Of a stretch of DNA of 64,000 nt, positions 45,120-56,754 are shown piece after piece. Source of the stretch: Hygrocybe punicea. Its lineage: Eukaryota > Basidiomycota > Agaricomycetes > Agaricales > Hygrophoraceae. The stretch's first letter is position 1. Each line of letters begins with the position of its first letter. The stretch lies in the NCBI GenBank assembly GCA_963556145.1, contig OY744469.1, positions 5,180,767-5,244,766 on the forward strand. Direction: 5' to 3'. The notes below the pieces were generated by a model, which saw nothing but the letters and a program-made list of their open reading frames with translations, was not told where the DNA came from and did not search any database. Made by a program: the position numbers and the translations under genes.

Positions 45120-46304
45120 TTGTCTCACCAAAACATGTTTGTTAACAATCTCACCATGCCATTCCCCAGCCTTCCTGTCATTGAGCATGGTCATCCATGG
45201 CCTGTAAACATTGAGGCTGCACATGCCATCATGAGTGACTCCTATGCTCACATATCCGCAATTCTTCAACAAGAGAACTTTGACCCTGTTCATCTCAACC
45301 CATCATTAACGATACGATACCTATCCTCGAGGCCCTTGAAAATGACCATGAATTCTTGCTACCTCAAAACTGGTTTGCAAGCTGTGCCACCGCTCTTGCA
45401 GAGCTGTTAGTGGATGCTTTGCGTGCCGCTGAGTGTATTGATGGAACAAGGTGTGTCATTGTGCTTCGCGCTGTCTTGGAACTGAACCCTGAACAGTGAT
45501 GATGCTCACGTTAACCATGTCGAGCCTGTGACTGTGATTCACACTGGTCAGCATGGCCGCCCTCGAAAAGTAGTCAATTTGAATTACCTTCAAGAGGCCA
45601 TGGCTCCACACTGTCAGATCGCAATTAGTGCACTTGCAAGGATGCTTGGAATGCATCGGCACACCCTTCAGCACAACCTGGAGAAACATGGCGTGGCTCG
45701 GGCATTTTTGGCACTCAGCTATGAAGATCTCGACCACCTAGTCAAGATTTTCAAGGCTTCTAAGCCTGATTCAGGCATTCGCTACCTTGTTGGATTTCTA
45801 TGTCATCACGGTCTACGAGTTCAATGACGCTGTGTCATTCAGTCTATTAAGTGTGTTGATGCCACAGGACAAGTTTTGTGAGAACGACAGATCTTGAAAC
45901 AAACCAAATACAAAGTCAAGCGCCCAAACGGTGTATGGCATTGTGATGGCCATCACAAACTCATTGCATGGGGGATTGTAATCCATGGCTTTATTGATGG
46001 CTATTGCAGAACTGTAAGTTGAAACTACAATATCTATGAACTAGGATGATACTGAAAGCCTACACAGGTTGTTGCCTTGCATGCTAGTACTAATAACCGT
46101 GCCAGCACTGTGCTCAATGTATTTCTGTCAGCAGTTGAGGAGTATGGTTGTCCTTCTCGTGTTCGAGGTGTTCGAGGTGGTGAAAATACGCTAGTATCTG
46201 TCTATATGATCATGCGAAAAGGTCCAAAACGTGGATCATTCCTGTGGGGGTCGTATGTATCCACATCATGCTGTGACTTATCCCGTGTCCGACCAGGCAA
46301 CTAA
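45120..46304 (+). pseudogene. rve-type integrase (fungal transposon family), truncated and mutated
   Basis: Pieces in order are LTMPFPSLPVIEHGHP, IPILEALENDHEFLLPQNWF (frame change near 45310), GRPRKVVNLNYLQEAM with a HTH-like ALARMLGMHRHTLQ, GIRYLVGFLCHHGLRVQ then stop, and KVKRPNGVWHCDGHHKLIAW with the first catalytic Asp. An intron near 46012-46067 leads to LHASTNNRASTVLNVFLSAV and PSRVRGVRGGEN. In the family I recall, the position before RGGEN is Asp; here it is Val. The sequence ends soon after FLWGS, before the catalytic Glu. Several in-frame stops confirm a dead copy. 46310-46410 is spacer. Confidence 0.82.
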
Positions 46305-46410
46305 GGTTGACAATGTTATGTTTGAGACGGGCCAGCCAATCTGGGCCGAGAAAAGCCTATTGTTAGGTATTTGACGGCACAACTCAGGAATGTCATAGTT
46401 ATGGTGTTAG

Positions 46411-47130
46411 ATGGGTGGGCCGAGGTGTTACCCATGTGAGACCATTGGGCCAATGTTCTTTGGGAGCATTGTTACCCATGTCAGACCGTTGGGCCGATGT
46501 TCTTTGGGGGCATTGTTACCCATCTCTAGTGTTGCTGAAGTTCAGTTCAGTTCAGAAACAGGTTTGGAGCATATTTGTGAAATATCTCAAGGAGATTAAT
46601 TTGCGTTTGCCCAGATTTCTTTTGATGGCTTCTGTAACACTTTAAATTCTCTTGTATGAGTTGTGCCTGAAGGGAATGTAAAAATTAAATTTTATAAAAA
46701 TGCAAAAGGGGGTGTAAGTCTGAGGTTTTTTGATTTTTTGAAAAACCTCGGACTTACACCCCCTTTTGCATTTTTATAAAATTTAATTTTTACATTCCCT
46801 TCAGGCACAACTCATACAAGAGAATTTAAAGTGTTACAGAAGCCATCAAAAAAAATCTGGGCAAATGCAAATTAATCTCCTTGAGACATTTCACAAATAT
46901 GCTCCAAACCTGTTTCTGAACTGAACTGAACTTCAGCAACACTACCCGTCTCAGACCGTTGGGCCGAAGTTCAATGGGGGTATTGTTACCCGTCTCAGAC
47001 TGTTGGGCCGAAGTTCGGTGGGGGTATTGTTACCCATCTCAGACCGTTGGGCCAATGTTCTTCAGGGGGTATTGTGACCCATCTCAGACCGTTGGGCCGA
47101 GGTTCTATGGGGGTATTGTTACTCATGTAA
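46411..47130. repeat. Minisatellite of about 44 bp units, split by a fold-back element
   Basis: Units contain GTTACCCATCTCAGACC and GTTGGGCCGA. Three lie before 46526 and four after 46945. Starts at 46958, 47002, 47046 and 47091 give periods of 44, 44 and 45. A period of 44 is not a multiple of 3, so coding is unlikely. Confidence 0.9.
46529..46942. mobile_element. 414 bp fold-back element with element-A-type termini
   Basis: The two halves are near-perfect inverted repeats centred near 46735. Termini read GTGTTGCTGAAGTTCAGTTC, which matches the element A end except at one base, and TA flanks both sides. The interior is AT-rich and unlike element A. Confidence 0.93.
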
Positions 47131-47159
47131 TCCACTCCAGCCAATGCAATATCATTGAT

Positions 47160-47600
47160 ACCCTTCATTGCAGTTGGCATTGGCATCAGTGTTTGCATTG
47201 GCATTGGTGTTTGCATTGGCATTGGTGTTCACTGCAGCATCGGCATTTGCATTGGCTTCGGTGTTCCCATAGGCTTCGGTGGTCACATCAGCTTCGGTGG
47301 TCACATCGGCTTCCGTGCTCACATTGGCTTCGGTGTTCACATCGGTGTTTGCATCGGCATCAGTGTTCACTGCAGCATCGGTTGGTGTTCACTGCAGCAT
47401 CAGCATTTCCATCGGCATCAGTGTTTGCATCAGCATCGGTGTTTGCATCGGCGACGGTGTTCACTGCAGCATCAGCATTTGCATCAGCGTTGGTGTTCCC
47501 ATCAGCATCAGTATTCACATTGGCATCGGTGTTCACATTAGCATTGGCATTTCCATTAGCAGCAGTGTTCACATCAGCATCAGTGTCAGCGTGAGGTCAA
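47160..47600. repeat. Hexamer-based minisatellite (GGCATC/GGTGTT type)
   Basis: Higher-order units of 12-18 bp are made of TTGGCATCGGTGTTTGCA-like phrases. Because the period is a multiple of 3, several frames stay open (an Asn/Ala/Asp/Thr-rich frame on the minus strand), but there is no sign of a gene. Confidence 0.85.
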
Positions 47601-48099
47601 CTAAAGAGCTAATGCCGATGTTGATGCCGAAGTCTTTTTGGCATTTGTTTCAAACATGTAAAATACCACCGAAATGCTCATGGAACTGTTGCTAGACATA
47701 GAATACATCGTCTACTAACTATCTCTCAGCCAATGTAAGCCGGCCGGACCCATGGTTTTAATGCACAGTGAACACTGAGGTTGATGCCGAAGTTTTTTGG
47801 CATTTGTTTGTAACATGTCAAATACCACTGGACTGCATCTGAATATCTTGTTGGACATGGAGGCCATTGTTTACTAATTGTCTCTCAGCCAATGTAAGCT
47901 GGCCGGACCCATGGTTCAACTGCAAAACTAACACCAAGGTTGATGCTGATTTTTCTTGGCATTTGTTTGCAACATGTAAAATACCACCTGAATGCTCATG
48001 TAACTGTTGATATTGGCATTGAGATCAACTGAAACAGTGTTTTACATATTTTTAACAGGAACATTGAGATCAATGTGGACCTTCATGTTGATCTCGGCA

Positions 48100-48200
48100 T
48101 TGACTTCAGCTTTGACCTCGGCATTGACATTGGCGTTGACATTGGCGTTGACATTGGCGTTGACATTGGTGCTGACCTTGGCATTGACCTTAGCATTGAA
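48100..48200. repeat. 12-bp tandem repeat (TTGGCGTTGACA)
   Basis: About eight imperfect units. 47600-48100 carries two or three longer diverged repeats of a phrase containing GCCAATGTAAGC and TTTGGCATTTGTTT. Confidence 0.8.
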
Positions 48201-48244
48201 CTCAATGTTTTCTCAGCCTACATATCCAATAAATCACTAAAGTC

Positions 48245-49927
48245 ATGAAGTTTGTACATCCGATTCCAATCCAAATTCCAGATCTGCTCCATTTGAGCAC
48301 CACTGGAACCAGTTTTGGTTCCAGAAAGCCACACGCTACTCCAGAACCTGTTCCTCCTTCAGTTCTCACTGAAATGACAGAATTGAGCATTTAAAATTGA
48401 ACAAGTCATCATAGTGACAGAGCAATTTGTATTGCACTTGTATTTGAGTACACTAAGTACCAGTACAATATCACCAAATCACAAAGGATCAGATAAGTGA
48501 ATGCACTCACAGATGATGCTTAACTCTGACCTTGGGTGCCTGTTATTTTTGAGACTGCTCATGGACCTGAGAGTACTAGTGAGAATATGGTGGGTGTCTC
48601 GGCAGTTGTTTGCATTCCAGCCGGTCTTGATGTGCGTCCATTACAATATGAAACACATGAGAATGCTAACTCAGACTATTAAACAGAAACACAGTGAACC
48701 GAACCAAGAGAAAGCCCCAGACAAGAATCAGATTCTGAAGTTTGAGAACTATCAGCTAGCGGTGCAAGCCAATCAAGACCGACACTTAAAGTTTGGACAA
48801 AACTGGACCGCTGACAAATGCGAGCATTGGCTCCGAAAACTCCTACCAGTTCCATTCCAGTTCAACGATGAACGCTCTCCTGGTTCCAAATTAATGTTTA
48901 CTCTCCTGAGCAAGGAAGGGAGGAAGCTTAATTCAGTTTCTCTTCACCATGCGCCAACTGGTGAAGATTTCTTTGACTTCAAGGGAAGACCCAAAGCACG
49001 TGTTGATGATTCCAAGATTTTCTTCAGTATGTTCTGAACACAATTGAAACAATGAAATGACTTATTTCTTTTTCAGCATTCTCGAAACGCATCAGACCTC
49101 AGGTGTATGAGAGTTGGGCTGAATCTAACTCAGACAACAGCAAATCTGATAGTGATGGCTTATCTGAAGACGACAATGAATCAAATGAGTCCAGCGCAGG
49201 TAGCAATGCTGACTCTGACATAGCTCCAGTCATCGAGTCCAAGTCAGCACGTGTGAAGCATCAGGAGAAAATGAGAATGGCGGCCATCCAGAACTTGAAG
49301 CTGACGGAAAAGCCCTCTAATGTTGGTTAGTGATACAATTCAATTCGCATTTGAGTTTTTGATTTCTTTGGTTTGTTTGAACAGCAGGCAAGAGGAAGTG
49401 CTCCTCGTCTGATTCTGGGTCAAGCATTGACGGCGATGGATTGATTCCTGGTTTGTTCATGTCTATTTTATCACTCTGATTTTGGCATTGAATGACCCGG
49501 AGTAGTGAAGTCTCAGAGTAGCGGCAAGCCATCATGAAAACGTGCCCGTGATATTATAGAATCTCGTCGTGCCAGCCCAGCCCAGTCCAAGCCTTGTAAG
49601 TCACCATATGCTTAATTTCTGCATACCGGCTCATGGAAACATGTAGTGTTCATACCTGACGATGACACCCAACCTGAGGCAAACCTGCATGCCAATAATG
49701 AGCATACTCAGCCCGAGCCATCTACCAGCAATACCACCACTGCCATTCTCCCAACCACTGAGCCGATCCCCATGGATATAGATGTGGCCACCACCAGTGT
49801 TGCACAACAGGCGCCGGCCAACTCCAATTTCACTCTCTCATACACCCACACACTCATCAAAGATGGGCAACAATACTACAGCAACATCTGGGCCCCGTCT
49901 TACAAGCCTCGCTCTTTCGACATCTGA
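48245..49927 (+). CDS. Spliced hypothetical protein, charged and disordered C-terminus
   Basis: A first possible exon at 48245 reads MKFVHPIPIQIPDLLHLS. The better-supported exons begin near 48680: EPNQEKAPDKNQILKFENYQ, KFGQNWTADKCEHWLRKLLP, LFTLLSKEGRKLN-like and FDFKGRPKARVDDSKI. A GTATGT..TTCAG intron (about 49028-49077) leads to RPQVYESWAESNSDN, with Ser/Asp-rich stretches. Short introns follow, then GKRKCSSSDSGSSIDGDG and the last exon FIPDDDTQPEANL to SYKPRSFDI-stop at 49927. No known domain. It resembles genes that recur beside agaricomycete transposons. The 5' part is uncertain. Confidence 0.45.
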
Positions 49928-50281
49928 AACAACTTGGAAATATTATTGAGAAGGATACCACTAACTGGAGTCACTTGTTTACCTATCCCTTTATTTCTTT
50001 TTCTTTCTGACAAACTTCTCTCATTTAAATCCCTGGGACAGAGGCTCCGCTACACCTTGCATGGCTTATGCACATGAGCATAAGCAATGCAAGTGAGAAA
50101 ACGCAAGGAAAACAGGAGCATAACCAATCCTCCCATGCCACACCCCCCCACTGTCCCCTTCCTTTTAAATTCACGGTGGTTCCTGATGCAGTGCCACCAG
50201 CACCCCCACAGTGCTTCCAGCCGATAAAGAGATACCTGACTGTTGAGCATAGACGGCAACGACACTATCCAGCCACACCTA

Positions 50282-50576
50282 GTGTATTGCATGGGTACGG
50301 GTAAACCCATGGGTTTTGCCACGGGTACAGGTACGGATTCCTGGACCTGCCAGCTTTTTTTAAGCCCTGGATCATCCAAAATGGTCAAGTATTGAGCTAG
50401 ATATGCTCAAATACCTTATTGGAGTATTTTGAGCATATCTAACTCAATACTTGACCATTTTGGACGATCCGGGGCTTAAAATGACGAGTACAACCAGTGG
50501 GTATTGTACCAACAGGTGCAACAGGTGTGGGTATGGGTACAGCCAAAAATACCCGGGGGTTACCCATGCAATACAC
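50282..50576. mobile_element. 295 bp fold-back element with GGGTACGGGT motifs
   Basis: TA flanks both ends (50280-50281 and 50577-50578). Ends read GTGTATTGCATGGGTACGGG. The centre is a hairpin around TATGCTCAAATACC and GGTATTT-like arms, with the phrase GATCATCCAAAATGGTCAAG shared with the element at 55059. Confidence 0.9.
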
Positions 50577-50740
50577 TAGCCACACCTTCACCTCGACTTC
50601 AGAGCCAAGTCACTTTGCAGGTTCCATTGTGGTACCAAGCAATAGGACACCATCTGATCAAGACAATGTGAGACCCCAAGCCTTGGAGAGGTGGGATTTG
50701 ATGGTAGAAGTATTGAATCTGTCAGGCATCTTGCTACCGA

Positions 50741-53056
50741 TCAGCTGTGACACCATTCCATTGAATACTTCCCTAGGGTACCAGAAACTCCTACACCCAG
50801 TGCAGATCCCAATTCCTCAAGCGGCAGTCCTTCACTTTTCTCAGGTGCAGATGTGAACTCCAACTGAAAATCACTGAGAATCTCATTTTGAAGAGTCAAC
50901 TTCCCGCCAACCAGGTCCTTGATGGTCTTGGAAAGAGGAACCTCATCAACCTTCTTTGTGAGCTTTTGGGCAATGACCATGATCAGGATTTCGATGGCTT
51001 TGATGGGAACATCTTCAATGCTGGCAGCCATGGCAGGAGGTGCAGACACTGGAACAACAGGAGAAGGGATGGACGTAGGTGGCACAGCCTCAAGAACTGG
51101 TTCACCTGCAGTCAGCACAGCTGGCTCATCTTCAAATTGATAATAAATGTCTTTTCCATTCTTGGCGTGACAAAGGATAGCCCAGGAATGGCTGACCAAG
51201 TCATCTCGAGCCTCGTATTTGGCTTTGAGTGTATGAGTAGCCATATGTTGGAGAAGGGCCAACCTTGATTAGATGCTCAAAGGCGAATTCTGTGAACAGC
51301 CGGTCTTGGGTCTTGATTCATCAGACAGAGGAGGTGAACTGATATGCAAGGAGCTTGATGAGGATAGTATATGCCAACTTTTGATGTTGGATGGCTCCAG
51401 CCCAGTCTTCTTGATCCCATTTCCATAGGACCTTGTCAAGGCGAGGAGACGATGTTTGGTTGTAGATCAACTGTGCATATTCGTGGGAAACTTCAAATGG
51501 CCTGGCAACAAGGTTGGGAATATACTTCCCAACCAGCATGTCAGGATTGAGCTGGGCAGCATTGATCTTCTTCAAGAGATCTAGGGGATGATTGTAGGGT
51601 GTAGGATCTCAAATATTGCATTGGTCCACTTATAAACTCAGAATGGCATAACACCAGCCCGGAGATAACGAGAGTGAAAGGGGACATCAATACCGGGAAG
51701 AGGAATGGTTGCAAAACTGCATTCAAGCTCAATATAACCTTCTGCCTGTTGTTGCTCCTGAGCCTGCTTAAAGCAAGTCTTGACAATCTCTTTGAGCATC
51801 TCCTTGACTTTCTCCATGGTGAACGATTCAGTCAGCTGATCAACAAGAGTGAGTGTCAGAGCGTATATGAAAGGTATTGGTGTACCTTGGCAATGTTGAT
51901 CTTTTGTAATTTCAAGTAGTTCAGGACATTGGCCATCATCTGCAAAGTGATAAGCTCCCCAGTGCAAACATACTGCTGACCCTAAAAAGCAGACAACAGG
52001 TCAAACAACGAATGAACATACAGCTGCATCAGGCATACCTCTACATTGTAGTTGATGATTTCAAAGCAACATGCCAGTGTGAAGAGCTATGCTGTCAACC
52101 ACCTCTTGCAGAGTGGCATTGCTGAAGGTCTTCAATATATAGCTCAGATTTATGGCACACATTGTGTAGTTCGACTGGTTGTCTGAGTCTTGTTCCATGG
52201 CACCCCATGGCAAAAGACAACATCAACAAGCAAGGAGATTGGAAGAATGTCAGTGATAGATGCCAGAGCAGAATACTCGCCCAAGGAGTGCCTGGCAAAG
52301 GCACAGTCCTTCTGCACAAACCCTTGCATTTGAAGATCCTCGAATGCAGCCTTCTCCATTATGACCAAAGCTATTTGCGTGAACTGAGTCGCAAAGAGAA
52401 GACCATTGGGGTGGCTGAATGTATACTTCGGTGTCTGAAGATCAATGTTGGCAAAGAGGGGCAGCGTCTTGACATTGCCATCCTTATCCATTGTATCATA
52501 TGTCATGTCCATATAACATTGGTGGATAACTTGACCTGTGATCCCACCGAAATGAATGGTTTTCTCCTTCGGATTGTCCTTGATGGTCTCCACAATCAAA
52601 AATCCCTAAACAGCAAGGAGGTCAGCATTTTCCCCTTCCGAAATGGCACAAGCTGCTGGTGAACTATTCAATAGATCCATGCCCATGCTGGGCTCCCGCA
52701 AACCTTGACCCATGAATACATAAACCATGGTAGGCTTGTGCAACCTCAGCCAAGCCTTCAAGAACTTTTTCACCATGAGAATTAGCTGTCTGGATTTTGA
52801 CCACAATATTTCTATCATGCATTCCAATGTGCCTGATTGTAACGGTCAACTCATTGTCAGGTAAAACCATGCCAGCGAAGGCGACAAACCCTGTGCACCA
52901 ATGCCAGCATAGCCACCATTGGCAGTAAAGGTGCTGGACAGATGGAAAATATGATGGCTGATTCAGATTACTCCAAACGATGATGCTGTTGTGGATTGCC
53001 ACATTCGCACCACAGGAGTAGGCAATTTTGCAAGTCTGAGGAGCTCCATTTCTCAC
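50741..53056 (-). pseudogene. Type I fatty acid synthase fragment: dehydratase end, MPT domain, ACP
   Basis: Minus-strand pieces in order are FVAFAGMVLPDNELTV (hot-dog/dehydratase region), FMGQGLREPSMGMDL, IHFGGITGQVIHQCYMDMTY, RHSLGEYSALASITDIL (malonyl/palmitoyl-transferase nucleophile box), IDVPFHSRYLRAGVMPF, NPDMLVGKYIPNLVARPFEV, AILCHAKNGKDIYYQFEDEP, a Pro/Val linker, and an ACP with PLSKTIKDLVGGKLTLQNEI ending soon after. The ACP serine expected after GGK is Leu here, and Gly before HSLGE is Arg. Many frame changes are present. MPT and ACP follow one another on one strand, consistent with fused basidiomycete FAS. The rest of FAS is missing on both sides. Confidence 0.9.
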
Positions 53057-53178
53057 AGATGGTACTGGTAATTCATCTCAATAAGGTTGAACATTTCACA
53101 TGGATTCCCTTCAGACCAGTAAGAACTTTGGTGAGCCAACTCACTTTGCATGATCACTTTGGAGCAATCATGTCTTTA

Positions 53179-53490
53179 GTGTTGCCACAGCTAAGCTAGC
53201 CTAGCCACGGCTAAATTAGCTGCAGCTAAAGCTAAGCTAATTCATGAAAAATGTCTTAGCCTTAGCCACTAGCCAAGTACTAGCTGCAGCTATGGCTAAG
53301 CTAAAGTCAGCTAAGCTAATGACTATTAGTCAGGTATGATATCCTTTTTAGGTATTTCTAGGCTGTTCTGAGATGATATTCTTTTTATCTTCCCTTGGCT
53401 TCAGCTACAGCTAAGCTAACTTTCTGAAATACTTTAGCCTTAGCCATTAGCTGGAGATTAGCCAGCTATTAGCCTTAGCTGTGGCAACAC
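53179..53490. mobile_element. 312 bp TA-flanked element with AGCTAAGCTA motifs
   Basis: Ends read GTGTTGCCACAGCTAAGCTA and, reversed, GTGTTGCCACAGCTAAGGCT, flanked by TA (53177-53178, 53491-53492). Repeated AGCTAAGC and TTAGCC phrases fill both arms. Confidence 0.9.
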
Positions 53491-54814
53491 TACGTGTCTT
53501 CTTTGTATAATGAGAAATCCTCTGGTCTCATGTCATCCCTGCACAGACAGGACTAAAAATGACTCACCAGTGAATTGGTGACCATAACTGGATAAGAATT
53601 GATGCAACTTCAGTTCCAAGTACAAGTACAGTCATGTGATTTAAATCAATTGAAATTTGAAAATATCATTACATTTAGCAAAGGGCTATTTATGCCAGGT
53701 CTGCATATGAAGAAACATGTCTGTGTCAATTATGTCAACAACCAGAAAATCTTTTTTCCTTTCATAGTCCTCTGCAATAACTGCTCCACGAATGATTGAA
53801 TCTACTGGGATGAATTCTGATGGAATGTTTGCCTTGGCACAGAGTTGAACTAAGCCCAAATCAATATCTTTTTTTGAGGTGCACCAGTTGGAACATCAAG
53901 TGGATGGATCAGTGCAATTGGATACTCCGCATTTCCAACTGTACAAGTAAATAGGAGAAGCAGTTGGCCAAAAAATTGTCCAGTCAGGGTATTCACAAAA
54001 ATGCAGTCATATTGTGGTGCATTGTGGAAGCTTGGACTGCAGTGTAGATAGTCTGATGTTTGACACCAGTCCACAGTAGACTCATAGTTGACCTTGAGAT
54101 ATTGATATTCTGTTATCTATTGAAGTAATGACAATATATCATGAGCTCACATAGGAATAGGACTTACTATATCATCAGGTTTATATTGGACCAGCTTTCC
54201 ATGATGAAGAGCTGATAGTGATTGTGTCATATAATCACTCAGTTTTTTCAAAACCCTGCAAAAGCAATACTACCATCATGGCTTTTCTCCAATGCCTTGA
54301 AGGTTTGTTGTTGTTACTTTGATACCAATGAGAAGTGTGCATTGCAACATTTTGATGAGACTCCTGCTGACTCTGCAAAGTCAGGATCATCTTCAGCACT
54401 GGAATCCAGCTGGTCTAGCTGAGCTTGAATGAGAAGAGCGACAAGAAGCTTATGATCAGCATTCAGGATCTATGCAATAAATGGATAGGCACTTCAAATG
54501 AAAATATAAAGATGACTGAGCAGACTTGGGCTGCAACACCTTGGAAGTTGGTGCAATGCTTATAGCTGATTTTCAAGGGACCATGATTCTCATTTGGCTT
54601 GGTGTTGTAATTGCAAGTGACCCCTTTTGCTTCAATATCATCAAACAAATGCTTGTGCATGTGGGCTTTTGGAAAGTTCCAGTTCTTCTCCATTTCTGGT
54701 GCGGCAATAGAATATTCCTGCCAGTGACATACCAGCTGGTTAACTAATAGTGATTAACAACCACATGAGAATACTCACTTGCAGAAGGGAAGACAATTTC
54801 AGTACTGCTTGATG

Positions 54815-54992
54815 GTGGAGTAGTGGGACCTGCCAGTCACATGACCAGGTTCCCACAGTTGACCTAGTCAGTAGCCTTCTGGATGTAGTAGTCAGTCCAT
54901 CATCCTATCCTATCCATCCTGTCTTACCTCTCAAGTCCTGCGTGAGCCCCCGGAGAGGTACCTCGGTACCTCTCCAATGGCCAGCAGCAATT
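54815..54992 (-). repeat. Short dispersed repeat with a GGTACC palindrome, copy 2
   Basis: On the minus strand it reads GGAGAGGTACCGAGGTACCT, then GGGGGCTCACGCAGGACT, GACTGACTACTACATCCAGA and GGTCATGTGACTGG, matching 32693-32815 in order. It lies inside the transposase pseudogene. Confidence 0.7.
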
Positions 54993-55058
54993 GTCTGAGT
55001 GGTATGAACTTCCAGAGAAGCATACACATCCATCTCCACATAACTCTGAATACACCTA

Positions 55059-55374
55059 GGGAAATGCAGGGATAAGGGTAAATTCCTTTCCGCAGGTATC
55101 CGTACTCTTAAGAGTACGAGTACGGATACAGATTCTCGTATCCGTGGGCTTCAAAATGAGCTGGAGATCATCCAAAACGGTCAGGAATTGACTGAGATAG
55201 AGACTAAACATTGATTGGACTCTATCTCAGTCAATTCTTGACCGTTTCAGGTGATCTCCGGCTCATTTTGATCGTGAATCTGTGGGTAAAATCCGTGGAT
55301 ATTGCATCCGTATCTGTGGGGAGTACGAGTACGGATACAGACAAATGTATCCTGGGATTACCCCTGCATTTCCC
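55059..55374. mobile_element. 316 bp fold-back element with GTATCCGTAC motifs
   Basis: TA flanks both ends (55057-55058, 55375-55376). Ends read GGGAAATGCAGGGATAAGGG. The arms are filled with GTATCCGTAC/GTACGGATAC phrases. The centre (GATCATCCAAAACGGTCAGG) matches the centre of the element at 50282. Confidence 0.9.
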
Positions 55375-55803
55375 TAAATACACCACAGCAACAGATAATC
55401 TGTGCCACTACAAAGGACATTATGGGCTGCAAACACAATGAGCTAAAGCACAGTTAGAGTAAATTTTACAAATGAAAATAGAGTTTAACCTTGGATATGT
55501 CTTCATACTTAGTTCCATCTGTAAATGAGATATTTACAACTTGGTTAAAGTGATTCAGCCCCACCATCGGGGAAGTAAGGCCATCCTAGCAAATGAGAGT
55601 AAGCAAAACCACAAAAATAACACATTAGACATACTGGTCATCCACCTTCTTCACCATTGATTGTCCAAGGGAGGTGATAGCCTTCTGAGCCTGACCCCAC
55701 AAATGGTCACCAAAAAGGTCTGAATTAAACCAGTGGAGTCGATCAAAAGAGAGTGCTTTGTGGATATCAGTGTTGTTGATTTTCCAGAATATATTCTTTA
55801 TTC

Positions 55804-56754
55804 CAAGGGGGGCCCGGCATTCAAAAACTTAAACGTGGGTCGAAAAATTTCATTTCGACAATTTCAGGGACCTCCCCCCCCCCTCCTTCCTAATATGGGT
55901 ATATTTAATTATGTAATATACAAAAAAGGCATTCCAATCTACCGCAGACTCTTCTTGATGTTTGCATGCACCTCACACCGCCAGTTGCGAGGCACGAAGT
56001 CAAGGTTGAGACAATCCAAATGAAACTGTACCAACACCCAATCAGTCTGAACATAAATGTAGTGGAAAATTACTTACCCATTGAGTCTCGCAGCCTGGAT
56101 AAATGCACCTGGCAGCCTTGTCGGCCTCAATATCAGTCTGACTCACTTTATTGCCACACAAGCAGGCATATATGTCTGCCATATCCCGAGTCTTCTGTAC
56201 TCAGCCAATGCGGGTGGGTTCAGCAGCAATTGTGAACTCCGTCCGGTTTGTTCCAACATCTTGTGGATCATCAGTGACCGGAGTACTCAAATCACACACC
56301 ACTCACTTGGCAATGTTGAGGAATTGGTTGGAATGATAGCTTCAGGGAGCTCCTCGTCGTTGTCTGTTAACTCACTCCTAACTGATCCTTCCTCAGACAT
56401 GTGCGGTTCGACGACATTTGGACTTGCCAGTGTGTTGCCCCAGACTTGCCTGTCCACCAGTCCCCACCAATATCATCTCATGGCATTCTGGGCACTCGAG
56501 CTTGTCACCAGCTTGGAATTTTGGTGCTGCCTGTCATTTGTATTAGTTTCCTGTATCTATGGATGATTCATTACGTGCCGTTTTATTTGATTTCACCATG
56601 GCGCAAGTGTTCCGTGCACTCAGGGGTGGCAGGAAAGTCAAAAATTACTATATAAGGCTACATATTAAAGTATTCCTTTTTTTTTTTTTGCATGGCCTGT
56701 GACCCCCCCCCCCCCCCACCTCGGGTGCGGGGTTTGAATGCCGGGCCCCCCTTG
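55804..56754. mobile_element. 951 bp hAT-like element with a perfect 8-bp target duplication
   Basis: The terminal inverted repeat is CAAGGGGGGCCCGGCATTCA (22 bp or so, perfect at both ends), and CTTTATTC is duplicated at 55796-55803 and 56755-56762. Eight-base duplications and CA-GGGG ends are typical of hAT elements. The minus strand around 56400-56530 encodes a finger-like peptide KLECPECHEMILVGTGG followed by QHTGKSKC, otherwise no transposase. A run of C's at about 56703-56717 is next to the right end. It is inserted in the large transposase pseudogene. Confidence 0.9.

Noticed and set aside
47155..47695. Open frames rich in Ile/Gly/Val/Cys or Asn/Ala/Asp as structural proteins
   Set aside because: They are products of a hexamer repeat. 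No start context, introns or flanking domain supports a gene.
50497..51268. Plus-strand ORFs of about 119 and 126 residues over the FAS region
   Set aside because: They are antisense shadows of the FAS pseudogene and part of a fold-back element.
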